DNA of 64,000 nt from Streptomyces changanensis (lineage in GTDB: Bacteria > Actinomycetota > Actinomycetes > Streptomycetales > Streptomycetaceae), in NCBI RefSeq assembly GCF_024600715.1, contig NZ_CP102332.1:2294001-2358000 (forward strand), given 5' to 3'. This document shows positions 1 to 9,077 of this stretch, piece after piece. Every line of letters starts with the position of its first letter. The stretch's first letter is position 1. The notes beneath the pieces are model-generated. The model ran no database searches. It was not told the origin of the DNA and saw only the letters and a program-made list of their open reading frames with translations. Position numbers and translations under genes: made by a program.

Positions 1-964
1 CGATCTGCACGACCCGGCCGCGGGGCCGGAAGGTGTGGTAGTTCGAGGAGAGTTCGCCGAGGCCGGAGCCGACGACCAGCAGGACGTCGGCGTCCTCCAG
101 GAAGTCCGTGGTGTGCCGGTCCTCCAGCCAGGACCGCAGGGACAGCGGGTGCTCCCAGGGGAAGGCGCCCTTGCCGCCGAAGGTCGTCACGACGGGCGCC
201 GACAGGCGCTCGGCCAGCGCGCGCAGCTTGCCCGAGGCGTCCGCCCGCACGACTCCGCCACCGGCGATGATCACCGGACGTGCGGCGCGGGTGAGGAGGT
301 CGGCGGCGACGGCCGTCAGCTCCGGGCGCGGCACGAGGTCGCGGGGGGTGGCGTCGACGGCGGTCACCACGGGCAGGCGGGCCGGGGCCGTCAGCACGTC
401 CTGCGGGATCTCCACCCACACGGGGCCGTGCGGGGCGGTCAGGGCGGACTCCCAGGCGGCGGCCACGGCCGAGGGGATCTGGGAAGCCGTGCGGACGGGG
501 TGGACGGACTTCACGACGTCCCGGAAGGACGCCTGCTGGTCGCGCAGCTCGTGCAGGTAACCGTGGCGGCCGCCGCCGAGGCCGCGCACCGGGACCTGGG
601 CGCCGATGGCGACCACGGGGGCCCCGGCCGCGGCGGCCTCCTGGAGGGCGGGCAGGGCCATGAGCGCGCCCGGTCCGGCCGACAGCAGCAGCGGCGCCGC
701 CTCGCCGGTGACGCGGCCGTAGGCGTCGGCGGCGAACCCGGCGTTGTTCTCGACGCGCAGGCCCACGTACTCCAGGTCGGAGCGGCGCAGCGCGTCGAAC
801 ATGCCGAGCGCGTGCTGGCCGGGCAGGCCGAAGACGGTGGTCGCGCCGAGGCCGCGCAGGGTCTCGACGACCAGGTCGCCGCCGATCCGCCCCGGCGGGG
901 GGTCGAGCGCGGCGGCGGTCTGCGCGGCGGTGGGGCGCGGTACCGCGTCGTGGTCGTGGGTCAT
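1..964 (-). CDS. Thiamine-diphosphate-dependent enzyme (acetolactate synthase-like), 3' end outside window
   Basis: The visible 321 codons read as the N-terminal and part of the central domain of a thiamine-diphosphate enzyme of the acetolactate synthase / benzoylformate decarboxylase superfamily. After a short leader (MTHDHDAVPRP) comes the Pyr domain, with the cofactor-activating Glu in LRVENNAGFAADAYGR, a GPGALMALPALQEA segment and then the start of the central domain (PVIIAGGGVVRADASGK). The gene starts at ATG 964 and runs off the left edge, so the PP domain that would define the substrate is missing. It lies 86 bp downstream of the agmatinase on the same strand, which suggests a shared operon and perhaps a role in metabolism of an arginine- or polyamine-derived acid. 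That role is inference; the superfamily assignment is secure. Confidence 0.85.
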   Translation of the reverse strand, partial: MTHDHDAVPRPTAAQTAAALDPPPGRIGGDLVVETLRGLGATTVFGLPGQHALGMFDALRRSDLEYVGLRVENNAGFAADAYGRVTGEAAPLLLSAGPGALMALPALQEAAAAGAPVVAIGAQVPVRGLGGGRHGYLHELRDQQASFRDVVKSVHPVRTASQIPSAVAAAWESALTAPHGPVWVEIPQDVLTAPARLPVVTAVDATPRDLVPRPELTAVAADLLTRAARPVIIAGGGVVRADASGKLRALAERLSAPVVTTFGGKGAFPWEHPLSLRSWLEDRHTTDFLEDADVLLVVGSGLGELSSNYHTFRPRGRVVQI

Positions 965-1050
965 CCGGTCTCCGGGCTCGGTGCGGGGTCGCGACGGCGG
1001 GCCGGTGCGCGACGGCGGGCCGGTGCGGGCCGGCCCGCCGTCTTCGGAGA

Positions 1051-2031
1051 CTACTGCGCGTCCGCCGTACGGGCCGCGGCGATCTGCCGGGACATGATCG
1101 TGGTCAGCTCGTACGCGGTGTGCGACGCGGCGACCGAGGTGATCTCGGCGTGGTCGTACGCCGGGGCGACCTCGACGACGTCGGCCGAGACGAGGTTGCA
1201 GGACGCGAGGCCGCGCAGGATCTCCAGCAGCTCGCGGGAGGTCATGCCGCCCGCCTCGGGGGTGCCGGTGCCGGGGGCGTGGGCCGGGTCGAGGCAGTCG
1301 ATGTCGATGGAGATGTACAGCGGGCGGTCGCCGATGCGCTGGCGCAGCTGGTCGGCCACCTCGTCGGCGCCGCGGCGGTAGACGTCCGCGGAGGTGACGA
1401 TGCCGAAGCCCATCTTCTCGTCGTCGGTCAGGTCCTGCTTGCCGTAGAGGGGGCCGCGGGTGCCGACGTGGGAGAGCGCCTCGGTGTCGAGGATGCCCTC
1501 CTCGACGGCCCGGCGGAACGGGGTGCCGTGGGTGTACTCGGCGCCGAAGTAGGTGTCCCAGGTGTCGAGGTGGGCGTCGAAGTGGAGCAGGGCGACCGGG
1601 CCGTGCTTCTTCGCGACCGAACGCAGCAGCGGCAGGGCGATGGTGTGGTCGCCGCCGAGCGTCATCAGGCGGGCGCCGGTGCCGAGGAGGTCGTCGGCGG
1701 CGGCCTCGACCGTCTCGACGGCCTCGTTGATGTTGAACGGGTTGACGGCGATGTCGCCGCCGTCGGCGACCTGCGCGAGGGCGAAGGGGGAGGCGTCCTG
1801 CGCCGGGTTGTACGGGCGCAGGAGGCGGGAGGCCTCGCGGATGGCGTTGCCGCCGAAGCGGGCGCCGGGGCGGTAGGAGACGCCGGAGTCGAAGGGCACG
1901 CCGACGACGGCGACGTCGGCCGTGCCGACCTCGTCCAGCCGCGGCAGCCGGGCGAAGGTCGCCGGGCCGGCGTAGCGCGGGACGCGGGAGGAGTCGATGG
2001 GGCCGCGGGGCGTGCCGTTGGTGCTGCTCAT
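1051..2031 (-). CDS. speB: Agmatinase / guanidino-acid ureohydrolase
   Basis: 326 aa, the normal length for an arginase/agmatinase-family ureohydrolase, which hydrolyses a guanidino group to urea plus an amine in the cytoplasm. The binuclear manganese motifs are intact: GGDHT at about 126-130, FDAHLD at about 151-156 and SIDIDCLDP at about 241-249, followed by GTGTPEAGG. The THGTPFRRA segment near 168 matches agmatinase and guanidinobutyrase. The start is ATG 2031 and the frame closes at 1051. It is divergent from the PucR-type regulator, the arrangement expected of a regulator and its target, and upstream of the TPP enzyme on the same strand. Agmatine, guanidinobutyrate and similar substrates cannot be separated from sequence alone, so the symbol is tentative. 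Confidence 0.9.
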   Translation of the reverse strand: MSSTNGTPRGPIDSSRVPRYAGPATFARLPRLDEVGTADVAVVGVPFDSGVSYRPGARFGGNAIREASRLLRPYNPAQDASPFALAQVADGGDIAVNPFNINEAVETVEAAADDLLGTGARLMTLGGDHTIALPLLRSVAKKHGPVALLHFDAHLDTWDTYFGAEYTHGTPFRRAVEEGILDTEALSHVGTRGPLYGKQDLTDDEKMGFGIVTSADVYRRGADEVADQLRQRIGDRPLYISIDIDCLDPAHAPGTGTPEAGGMTSRELLEILRGLASCNLVSADVVEVAPAYDHAEITSVAASHTAYELTTIMSRQIAAARTADAQ

Positions 2032-2121
2032 GTGGGGTGCCTTCTTTCCTGCGCTCGCGCCGCCCGTCACACGGCGCCCATGGGAACGACGGTACGGGCG
2101 CCGCCAGACCGACAGAAGTGT

Positions 2122-2161
2122 ACGTTTCCTCCATCGGAGTGTCCCGGAGTGGAGGAAACGT
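2122..2161. promoter_or_regulatory. 12-bp perfect inverted repeat overlapping the pucR-like ribosome-binding site
   Basis: ACGTTTCCTCCA (2122-2133) and TGGAGGAAACGT (2150-2161) are exact reverse complements separated by 16 nt. The right arm contains GGAGGAAA, the Shine-Dalgarno of the ATG at 2164. The element lies in the 132-bp gap between divergent agmatinase and regulator genes. It could be an operator for the regulator or an RNA hairpin that hides its own ribosome-binding site. Confidence 0.75.
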
Positions 2162-2163
2162 CC

Positions 2164-3867
2164 ATGGTGGAGCCGTTGGTGCCGTTCGCGCCGCCGGTCC
2201 GGTTGGCGGCGCTGCTGGACCGGGGGGAGCTGGGGCTGCGGCTGGTCTCCGGGGATTCGGCCGCCGAGCTGCACTGGGTGCACACCTCGGAGATGGCCGA
2301 TCCGTACCCGTACCTGCTCGGCGGCGAGCTGCTGCTCACGGCGGGCGTGCAGCTCGACGACCCGGAGCACTTCGTGGCGCGGGCCGCGGAGGCGGGCGCG
2401 GCGGCGCTGGGCTTCGGGGTGACGCCCGTGTACGACACGGTGCCGCGTGCCCTGGTCGAGGCGTGCGGGCGGCACGGGCTGCCGCTGGTGGAGGTGGAGC
2501 CGGGGACGACGTTCGCGGCGGTGGCCCGGGCGGTGTGGCGGCTGATGGCGGACGCCCGCCATCACGAGCTGCGCCGGGTGGCGGACGCCCAGCGCGCGCT
2601 GGCCGCGGCGGCGGCGCGCCCGGCCCCCGTACCGGCGGTGCTGCGGGTCCTGGCCGCGCACCTGGACGGTCGGGCCGCGCTGTACGCGCCGGACGGAGCC
2701 GAGTACGCGGCGGCCGGACGGGCGCTCACGGCGCGCGAGGCGGCGGCGGTGGACCGGCTGGTGCGCGTCGTGACCGGCGGGACGAGCGGGTCTGGCGGGG
2801 CAAGCGGGAGCGGCGGGGGCAGCGGGGCCGACGGGGCGGGCGAGTTGCCGGGAGCCACCGGGGCAGCCGAGGCAGTCGAGCCCAAGGCGCCGACAGGGAC
2901 AACCGGGATCACGGGGGCGGTGAAGGCGACCGGGACCGCCCGATCGGCAGGGACCGCCGCAGCGACGGCGGCGGCCGGGGAGGCGCGCCGGCCGGCCTCG
3001 GCGGCGGAGGGGCCGGACGCGCCCGGCGGGGCGCGGCTCGTGGCGTACGGGCTGGGGACCGGGCGGGAGGGGCTGACGCTCGCCCTCGCCATGGCCCGGC
3101 ACGAGGAGGCGGACCGGCGGATCGCCGAGACCGCGATGGTGCTGCTCTCCCTGCTGACCGCCCCGCACCAGGGCGCCGGCGAGGCCGCCCGGTCGGCGGC
3201 GCTGGTACGACTGCTGCTGGGCGCCGACCCCGCCGACGTGGCGCCGTCGCTGGGCGCGGCGCCGTGGACGGTGGTGCACGCCCGGTCCACCGACCCGCAG
3301 GCCCCGCCGCCGGCCCTGGGCAGCCCCCTGGTGGACGGCGGCCCGGACGGCGACCCCGACGTCTCCGCTTCCGCCGGCCCGGCGGCGCGGGCGCGGACCG
3401 TGCGGGTGCTGCTGCCGGCCGGGCGGGAGGTGGCGCCGTACCCGGGGTGGACGCTGGGGGTGAGCGCCCCGGCCGCGCCGGCGGAGCTGGCGGCGGCGGA
3501 CGCGCAGGCGGCCCGCGCGCTGCGCCGGGCCGAGGCCACGCACCGGCCGCTGGCCCGCCACCGCGCGGGCGGCTTCGCCGCGCTGGTCGACGACGAGGAG
3601 GCCGCGGCCCACGCCCGCACGCTGCTGGGCCCGCTGCTGGACGCCCCCGTCCTGGTGGAGACGCTGCGGGTGTGGCTGTCGCTGCACGGCGGCTGGGACC
3701 GCACCGCGGCGGCGCTGGGCGTGCACCGCAACACCGTCCGCCAACGCGTCGCCCGCTGCGCGGCGCTGCTCGACACGGACCTGGAGGACCCGGACGTACG
3801 GATGGAGCTCTGGTTCGCCCTGCGGGCGGCGGGGCCCCCGGAGGCAGGCCGGCCCCCCACGGACTGA
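2164..3867 (+). CDS. PucR-family transcriptional regulator
   Basis: 567 aa. An N-terminal PucR-type sensory domain (residues 1 to about 130, with [17 protein letters not shown]) is followed by a Gly/Ala/Thr-rich low-complexity linker (about 198-275). The C-terminal PucR helix-turn-helix contains [19 protein letters not shown], the usual signature of this family. PucR proteins typically control purine, amine or amino-acid catabolism in response to a pathway ligand. Divergence from the agmatinase makes that gene and the TPP enzyme the obvious targets. The start at 2164 is fixed by the GGAGG 5-9 nt upstream, which is itself part of an inverted repeat. The linker is longer than usual and looks like a slippage-prone insertion. 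Confidence 0.88.
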   Translation: MVEPLVPFAPPVRLAALLDRGELGLRLVSGDSAAELHWVHTSEMADPYPYLLGGELLLTAGVQLDDPEHFVARAAEAGAAALGFGVTPVYDTVPRALVEACGRHGLPLVEVEPGTTFAAVARAVWRLMADARHHELRRVADAQRALAAAAARPAPVPAVLRVLAAHLDGRAALYAPDGAEYAAAGRALTAREAAAVDRLVRVVTGGTSGSGGASGSGGGSGADGAGELPGATGAAEAVEPKAPTGTTGITGAVKATGTARSAGTAAATAAAGEARRPASAAEGPDAPGGARLVAYGLGTGREGLTLALAMARHEEADRRIAETAMVLLSLLTAPHQGAGEAARSAALVRLLLGADPADVAPSLGAAPWTVVHARSTDPQAPPPALGSPLVDGGPDGDPDVSASAGPAARARTVRVLLPAGREVAPYPGWTLGVSAPAAPAELAAADAQAARALRRAEATHRPLARHRAGGFAALVDDEEAAAHARTLLGPLLDAPVLVETLRVWLSLHGGWDRTAAALGVHRNTVRQRVARCAALLDTDLEDPDVRMELWFALRAAGPPEAGRPPTD

Positions 3868-4093
3868 CAGGCCCCCCACGCACCACACGCCCGTGCCCCG
3901 CACGCCCCCACGCCGCACGCCCCCACTCGGACGTGCCTACGCGAACGTACCTGCGCGGTGCGGGAGTCTCCGGCCGCTTCCGTACGGGAGTCGCCGGCGG
4001 CGACCGTGCGGGCGGTCACCGGAGGACGCCGCTACGCCTGCCCTCGTCGAGCAGGGCCCGCACGAGGGCGGACTTCGCTCCCGGCGCCACGCA

Positions 4094-4477
4094 TCAGAGG
4101 GGCGCGGCGGCGTCGTCCCTGAGGAGCTCGACGCCGTGGCAGGCCATGACGAGACTCGCCACCGCCCGCGGCCGCACCCCGGTCACCTCGCTCCACGCCA
4201 CGGAGCCGCCTATCCGGCCGAACCGGTCGGTGACGGCCACTCCGTCCGCGCACAGGTAGCACCTGTTCACGCCGAGCCGGGCGGTCAGCCGGCGCCATCG
4301 AACTTCGGGGCGTACACCGCGGCCACCACGGCGGTCGCGACGGCGGCGTTCCCCTCGGCCGCGGACGGGTTGACGACGGTGGTGACGAGCAGGGCGCCCC
4401 ACAAGAGCAGCAAAAACCCCCAGCACCTGCGCCATGGCGCCCAGCGCCGGATTGACGACGGCGCGGTCGCCGCGCAC
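4094..4477 (-). pseudogene. Frameshifted small membrane protein, DUF6585-like C-terminus (tentative)
   Basis: No single frame encodes a sensible protein, but two frames join into one. A start near GTG 4477 gives VRGDRAVVNPALGAMAQVLG. The reading then jumps to the next frame for a transmembrane segment (FLLLLWGALLVTTVV) and NPSAAEGNAAVATAVVAAVYAPKF. It jumps back for WRRLTARLGVNRCYLCADGV and FGRIGGSVAWSEVTGVRP. The first jump falls at a five-base C run on the + strand (4417-4421), consistent with one extra base. The second, near 4297-4303, needs one missing base. The tail resembles small actinobacterial membrane proteins in which a YLCADGV...W-EV segment follows one or two membrane helices. 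It is either a real pseudogene or an intact gene with sequencing indels. Confidence 0.45.
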
Positions 4478-4640
4478 CGCACCTGGCCTCAGGCCGGCCA
4501 CTCTGTTCCCCTGACGCCCCCTCGGGCAGCATGCCGGGCCCTCTTCGCCGCCGGCGCAGTGGGCGGGCACGACAGCGGCGCGCCCGGGTTCCGGCCGCGC
4601 CGCTGTGGAGCTGTGGTCAGCCCTCGGGGGAGCCCCCGGG

Positions 4641-5246
4641 TCAGTGGAGCTTGTTGACGGCGGTCTTCGTGGTGGTGCCGAAGGCGGTCAGCGGGGCGTC
4701 CTTGAAGTCGCCCATCTGGCCCCAGCGGACGAGGGTGACGGTGCGGCCGTCGCGGCCGACGGAGAACAGGTGGATGTCGCTGATGCCGATCTGCGGGTCG
4801 GCGGTGTCCAGGCTGTAGACCCAGGCGCCCTCCTCCACGGCGAGCTTGCCGTGGGAGGCGCTGACGGCCTTCAGGCCCGGGTTCTGCTTCTCGAGGAGGG
4901 GGCCGCAGCCGGCGAGGGACTTGCGGAGGGTGTCGACCAGCTTCACGGCGTCGGCCTCGGTGGGGGCGACGGTGGTGACCTGGACGCCGTTGGTGTCGAG
5001 CTCGGTGCTGAACTCGCGGTAGCGGGTGTTCTGCGCCGGGATCTTGTAGGGGGCGCAGAGGACGCCGCCGTTCTCCGGGACGCCGGTGAAGACCTGGGTG
5101 GCGGTCCACGGCGTCGACGACGGCGGCATCTGGGAGGCGGCGAGGAAGGCGGGCTGGGCAGCGGCCTGCGCCGGGGCCGTGGCGAGGGCCGCGAGGCCCA
5201 GGGCGGCAGCGGCGGCGGTGGCGAATGCGGTACGGAGCTTGTTCAT
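4641..5246 (-). CDS. Secreted protein with signal peptide, function unknown
   Basis: 201 aa. The N-terminus is a classic Sec signal peptide (MNKLRTAFATAAAAALGLAALATAPAQA) with an AQA cleavage site. The mature part (about 170 aa) is soluble and has two Cys (CAPYK, and CGPLL about 65 residues later) that could form a disulfide. The text around ASHGKLAVEEGAWVYSLDT and GISDIHLFSVGRDGRTVTLVRWG recalls extracellular sensor-type domains of actinobacterial lipoproteins and kinases (PknH-like), but I cannot prove that fold. It is divergent from the HTH-membrane protein at 5413, so a shared promoter region at 5247-5412 is likely. It is clearly a real secreted protein; no enzymatic residues are recognisable. 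Confidence 0.8.
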   Translation of the reverse strand: MNKLRTAFATAAAAALGLAALATAPAQAAAQPAFLAASQMPPSSTPWTATQVFTGVPENGGVLCAPYKIPAQNTRYREFSTELDTNGVQVTTVAPTEADAVKLVDTLRKSLAGCGPLLEKQNPGLKAVSASHGKLAVEEGAWVYSLDTADPQIGISDIHLFSVGRDGRTVTLVRWGQMGDFKDAPLTAFGTTTKTAVNKLH

Positions 5247-5412
5247 GGTGGTGATCCCCCGTCGGGTCGTTCGTTCGGTCAGTGCTCAACCAGCGTGGGG
5301 CCGGCGCCCGCCGTCTGCAACGATCACGCGCCCACCATCCGTCCCGGAACCATTCCACCCCCGCTGACGTGCAAGGACGTGAAGGATGGGACGCAGGGTC
5401 GAGGGGGATGGA

Positions 5413-6624
5413 ATGCCGAAGGACGCCGCCGTCGAGGAGTTCGCGGGGCTCGTGCGCGTGCTGAAGGCGCGGGACGGGAGGAGTTACGAGGCGCTGGGCC
5501 GGCGCCTGAGCGTCAGCGCGTCCACCCTCCACCGCTACTGCTCCGGCGCGACCGTCCCGGAGGAGTTCGCCGTGGTCGACCGCCTCGCCCTGCTGTGCGG
5601 GGCGGACGAGGAGGAACGGCGGGCCCTGGAGGCGGCCTGGACGGAGGCGGACCGCGCCCGCCGCCGAACGGCCTCGCCCGTGCCCTCGCCCACGCCTGTG
5701 CCGTCCGCGCCGGAATCGGACCCGGAACCGGCCGCGCCGGAACCGAGCCCCACCCCCGCCCCGGACCCGACCACGCCGGATCCGACCGCCCCGGACCCGA
5801 CCACGCCGGAGGCGCCCCGCGCCCGCCCCCGTCGTGCCGCCCCCGCTCCCCTCCTCGTCGCCGCCGCCGTCGCCCTCGTCGTGCTCGCCCTCGCCGCCGC
5901 CCTGCTCGGCCACCCCACCCGTACGGCTTCCGCCCCCGCTCCCGCTTCCACCCCTCCGGGGCGGACCGCAGCCCCCCTCCCCTTCACCTGGACCATCGGT
6001 TCCCAGCTCTGGCAGGGCGGCTGCGGGCACACCTACCTCGTGGACCGGGCCCCCCGCGCGGTCGCCCCGCCGCCGGTCGCGGCCGACTCCGGGGCGTGGG
6101 CCGGGACGCACGGTGCCGTGCACGGCGGGGAGGCGCTGGTGCGGATCACGCTCCAGGGCCGGTCGCCGTCCGACGCCGTCGTCCTCCAGGCCCTGCACGT
6201 GCGCGTGGTCGACCGGGCCGCGCCGCTGCCATGGAACGCGTACCGGATGGACAACGGCTGCGGCGGCGCCGTCACCCCGCGCCACTTCGCCGTGGACCTC
6301 GACCGGCCGCGCCCGCTCGCGAGGCCCGTCGACGGCCTTGACGCCTCCGGCGCCGAGGTCCGGACGATCCCGGCCGTCTCCTTCCCGTACAAGGTCACCT
6401 CCTCCGACCCCGAGGAGCTGCTCGTCTCCGCCCGGACGGCGGGCTGCGACTGCCGCTGGTACCTGGAGCTGGAATGGAGCGCCGGGGGCCGTTCGGGGAC
6501 GGCGCGGATCACGGACGGCGGGAAGCCCTTCCGCACGAGCGGGACCCGAGGGAGGCCGGCGTACGTGTACGACTCCGCCGAAGGGCTCTGGATCACAGAC
6601 ACGGAGTCTGGACAGACCGGGTGA
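5413..6624 (+). CDS. HTH-membrane protein with an extracytoplasmic domain
   Basis: 403 aa from ATG 5413, chosen over an upstream in-frame ATG at 5386 because GAGGGGG lies 5 nt before it. Residues 1 to about 60 form an XRE-like helix-turn-helix typical of Streptomyces regulators (SYEALGRRLSVSASTLHRYC). A Pro/Asp/Thr-rich linker with repeated PDPT units, then a basic patch, lead to one transmembrane helix (about 145-167, APLLVAAAVALVVLALAAAL). A roughly 230-aa outside domain follows, with Cys pairs (GGCGHTY, NGCGG, CDC). The layout of inside HTH, membrane anchor and outside sensor fits a one-component membrane regulator. Its partner may be the divergent secreted protein. Function is unassigned. 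Confidence 0.82.
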   Translation: MPKDAAVEEFAGLVRVLKARDGRSYEALGRRLSVSASTLHRYCSGATVPEEFAVVDRLALLCGADEEERRALEAAWTEADRARRRTASPVPSPTPVPSAPESDPEPAAPEPSPTPAPDPTTPDPTAPDPTTPEAPRARPRRAAPAPLLVAAAVALVVLALAAALLGHPTRTASAPAPASTPPGRTAAPLPFTWTIGSQLWQGGCGHTYLVDRAPRAVAPPPVAADSGAWAGTHGAVHGGEALVRITLQGRSPSDAVVLQALHVRVVDRAAPLPWNAYRMDNGCGGAVTPRHFAVDLDRPRPLARPVDGLDASGAEVRTIPAVSFPYKVTSSDPEELLVSARTAGCDCRWYLELEWSAGGRSGTARITDGGKPFRTSGTRGRPAYVYDSAEGLWITDTESGQTG

Positions 6625-6728
6625 CCGGTGAGTAACTTCGACTGACACAGGCTGAGCAAGCGCTTAGGCACATGCCGGAGCGTCGGAGCGACCGGCCGGA
6701 CCAGGACAGGAACCGAAGGAGGCGGCTC

Positions 6729-7886
6729 GTGCGCCGTACCGTATTCAACGAGGACCACGAGGCGTTCCGGGAGACCATCCGCGCCTTCATCGAGGCCGAG
6801 GTCGTCCCCGTCTACGACGAGTGGTTCGCCGCCGGCCAGGCGCCGCGCGACTTCTACTACAAGCTCGGCGAGCTGGGCGTCTTCGGCATCAACGTCCCCG
6901 AGGAGTTCGGCGGCGCGGGCCTGGACACGCACAAGTTCGAGGCCGTGCTCTACGAGGAGACGGCCCGCGCGGGCGTCATCTTCGGCGGCTCCGGCGTCCA
7001 CGTGCTGCTCGCCCTGCCGTACCTCAAGATGCTCGCCACCGACGAGCAGAAGAAGCGGTACCTGCCGAAGTTCGTCTCCGGCGAGGAGATGTGGGCGCTG
7101 GCGATGACCGAGCCGGGCACCGGCTCCGACGTCGCGGGCATGAAGACCACCGCCAAGCTCTCCGAGGACGGCACGCACTACGTCCTCAACGGCGCCAAGA
7201 CGTTCATCACCGGCGGCGTCCACGCCGACCGGGTGATCGTCTGCGCCCGCACCTCGGCCCCCTCCGCCGAGGACCGCCGCTTCGGCATCTCGCTCTTCGC
7301 GGTGGACACGAAGTCCGAGGGCTACTCCATCGGCCGCAAGCTGGACAAGCTGGGCCTGCGCACCTCCGACACCGCCGAGCTGGCGTTCGTCGACGTCAAG
7401 GTGCCGGTCGAGGACCTGCTTGGCGAGGAGGGCAAGGGCTTCTCCTACCTGGGCCACAACCTGGCCTCCGAGCGCTGGGGCATCGCCTTCGGCTCGTACG
7501 CCCAGGCCAAGGCCGCGGTGCGGTTCGCCCAGCGCTACGTCACGGACCGCACGGTCTTCGGCAAGCCGGTCGCGCACTTCCAGAACACCAAGTTCGAGCT
7601 GGCCGCCTGCCAGGCCGAGGTCGACGCCGCCGAGGCCGTCGCCGACCGCGCCCTGGAGGCCCTGGACGCGGGCGAGCTGACCCCGGCCGAGGCCGCCAGC
7701 GCCAAGCTCTTCTGCACCGAGGTCGCCCACCGCGTCATCGACCGCTGCCTGCAGCTGCACGGCGGCTACGGCTACATGAACGAGTACCCGATCGCCCGCC
7801 TGTACGCGGACAACCGCGTCAACCGCATCTACGGCGGAACCAGCGAGATCATGAAGTCGATCATCGCCAAGTCGATGGGCCTGTAA
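6729..7886 (+). CDS. Acyl-CoA dehydrogenase
   Basis: 385 aa, standard length for an FAD-dependent acyl-CoA dehydrogenase that introduces the alpha-beta double bond in an acyl-CoA. Visible signatures are LAMTEPGTGSDVAGMKTTA (flavin and substrate loop), the central beta domain and the C-terminal QLHGGYGYMNEYPIARLYA plus GGTSEIM. The start is GTG 6729 rather than an upstream in-frame ATG at 6672, because AGGAGG (6717-6722) sits 6 nt upstream and the family begins near RRTVFNEDHEAFRE. The TesB thioesterase begins 5 nt after its stop, so the two are co-transcribed. Chain-length preference cannot be read from sequence. Confidence 0.93.
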   Translation: MRRTVFNEDHEAFRETIRAFIEAEVVPVYDEWFAAGQAPRDFYYKLGELGVFGINVPEEFGGAGLDTHKFEAVLYEETARAGVIFGGSGVHVLLALPYLKMLATDEQKKRYLPKFVSGEEMWALAMTEPGTGSDVAGMKTTAKLSEDGTHYVLNGAKTFITGGVHADRVIVCARTSAPSAEDRRFGISLFAVDTKSEGYSIGRKLDKLGLRTSDTAELAFVDVKVPVEDLLGEEGKGFSYLGHNLASERWGIAFGSYAQAKAAVRFAQRYVTDRTVFGKPVAHFQNTKFELAACQAEVDAAEAVADRALEALDAGELTPAEAASAKLFCTEVAHRVIDRCLQLHGGYGYMNEYPIARLYADNRVNRIYGGTSEIMKSIIAKSMGL

Positions 7887-7891
7887 CACCG

Positions 7892-8776
7892 GTGACCGCA
7901 AGCGCGCAGCCGCTCGACGACCTGCTCGACCTGCTCGACCTGGAGCGGATCGAGCAGGACATCTTCCGCGGCGAGTCCCGCGCGGCGATCGTCCCGCGCG
8001 TCTTCGGCGGCCAGGTCGCGGCCCAGGCACTGGTCGCGGCCGGCCGCACGGTCCCGGCCGACCGGGCCGCCCACTCCCTGCACGCGTACTTCCTGCGCCC
8101 CGGGGACCCGGGCGCGCCCATCGTCTACACCGTGGACCGGATCCGCGACGGCCGCTCGTTCACCACGCGCCGGGTCGTCGCGGTCCAGCACGGCCAGCCG
8201 ATCTTCCACCTGTCGGCGTCGTTCCAGGTGTACGAGGAGGGGCTGGAGCACCAGGCGGACATGCCGCCCGCGCCGGACCCGGAGACGCTGCCGACGGCCG
8301 CCGAGCTCCTCCCCCGGTACGCGGACCTGTTCGTCCACCCGGACGCCATGGACCGCCTCCTGGAGGCGCGTGCGGCGGTCGACCTGCGGTACGTCGAGGA
8401 GCCCCCGTACGGCACGGCCGGCGTGCGGCGCGAGCCGCGCTCCCAGGTGTGGTTCCGCACCGTCGGCAAGCTCGCCGACGACCCGCTGCTGCACGTGTGC
8501 CTGGCGACGTACGTCTCCGACATGACGCTGCTCGACTCGGTCCTCCTCGCCCACGGGCGGGGAGGCTGGGCGGTCGGCGACGTGGTGGGCGCGTCCCTGG
8601 ACCACGCGATGTGGTTCCACCGCCCGTTCCGCGCGGACGAGTGGCTCCTGTACGACCAGGAGTCACCCTCCTCGGCGGGCGGCCGGGGCCTGGGCCAGGC
8701 CCGCATCTACACCCAGGACGGCCGCCTGGCGGTCACGGTCATCCAGGAGGGCATGATCCGCGTCCCCCGCGACTGA
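7892..8776 (+). CDS. tesB: Acyl-CoA thioesterase II (TesB family)
   Basis: 294 aa double-hotdog acyl-CoA thioesterase, which hydrolyses acyl-CoA to free acid and CoA. FGGQVAAQALVAAGRTVP and HSLHAYFLRPGDP in the first hotdog, and SLDHAMWFHRPFRADEWLLY in the second, are family hallmarks. The central part (SDMTLLDSVL) carries the expected Asp and Thr of the catalytic network. The GTG start at 7892 follows the acyl-CoA dehydrogenase stop by 5 nt, so translation is probably coupled. Together the pair could drain medium-chain or branched acyl-CoA pools. The symbol follows family homology only. Confidence 0.9.
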   Translation: MTASAQPLDDLLDLLDLERIEQDIFRGESRAAIVPRVFGGQVAAQALVAAGRTVPADRAAHSLHAYFLRPGDPGAPIVYTVDRIRDGRSFTTRRVVAVQHGQPIFHLSASFQVYEEGLEHQADMPPAPDPETLPTAAELLPRYADLFVHPDAMDRLLEARAAVDLRYVEEPPYGTAGVRREPRSQVWFRTVGKLADDPLLHVCLATYVSDMTLLDSVLLAHGRGGWAVGDVVGASLDHAMWFHRPFRADEWLLYDQESPSSAGGRGLGQARIYTQDGRLAVTVIQEGMIRVPRD

Positions 8777-8826
8777 CCGGCGGCGTCGCCCGCTCTCCCG
8801 CTGACGTTGCCCGCCCCGACGGGGCG

Positions 8827-8845
8827 GGCATATGCTTCATATGCC
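8827..8845. promoter_or_regulatory. Palindromic operator upstream of vapBC
   Basis: GGCATATG (8827-8834) and CATATGCC (8838-8845) are perfect arms around a 3-nt spacer, 22 nt before the vapB ATG. It is a notably AT-rich patch in GC-rich DNA. VapB antitoxins normally bind such repeats with VapC and repress their own operon. Confidence 0.75.
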
Positions 8846-8867
8846 GGAGCCATAGGGAGGATATGTC

Positions 8868-9077
8868 ATGTCGAATCTCTACGTCGAGGTCGACGACGAC
8901 GCCCTGAGCGAGGCCGCGTCGATACTGGGCACGACGACCAAGAAGGACACGGTCAACGCGGCCCTGCTCGAAGTGGCGAAGCGCCGGCGCCGCCTTCGGG
9001 CCCTGGAGGAGCTCGCCGCCATGGGTGAGCGCGGGGACTTCGACGTCCTGCTGGACAAGGCCAACTACCGTCGATGA
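8868..9077 (+). CDS. vapB: VapB-type antitoxin
   Basis: 69 aa. A short beta strand (NLYVEVDDDALSEAASILG) followed by two helices gives the ribbon-helix-helix DNA-binding fold. TTTKKDTVNAALLEVAKRRR is typical of actinobacterial VapB. The C-terminal tail (GDFDVLLDKANYRR) would wrap and block the toxin. The AGGGAGGA before ATG 8868 is a strong ribosome-binding site. The stop overlaps the vapC start (ATGA at 9074-9077), the usual coupling in toxin-antitoxin operons. An inverted repeat just upstream is the likely autoregulatory operator. Confidence 0.9.
   Translation: MSNLYVEVDDDALSEAASILGTTTKKDTVNAALLEVAKRRRRLRALEELAAMGERGDFDVLLDKANYRR

Noticed and set aside
1120..2163. A long + frame before the PucR-type gene
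   Set aside because: Antisense to the agmatinase and without motifs. The PucR start at 2164 has a Shine-Dalgarno and the correct domain begins there.
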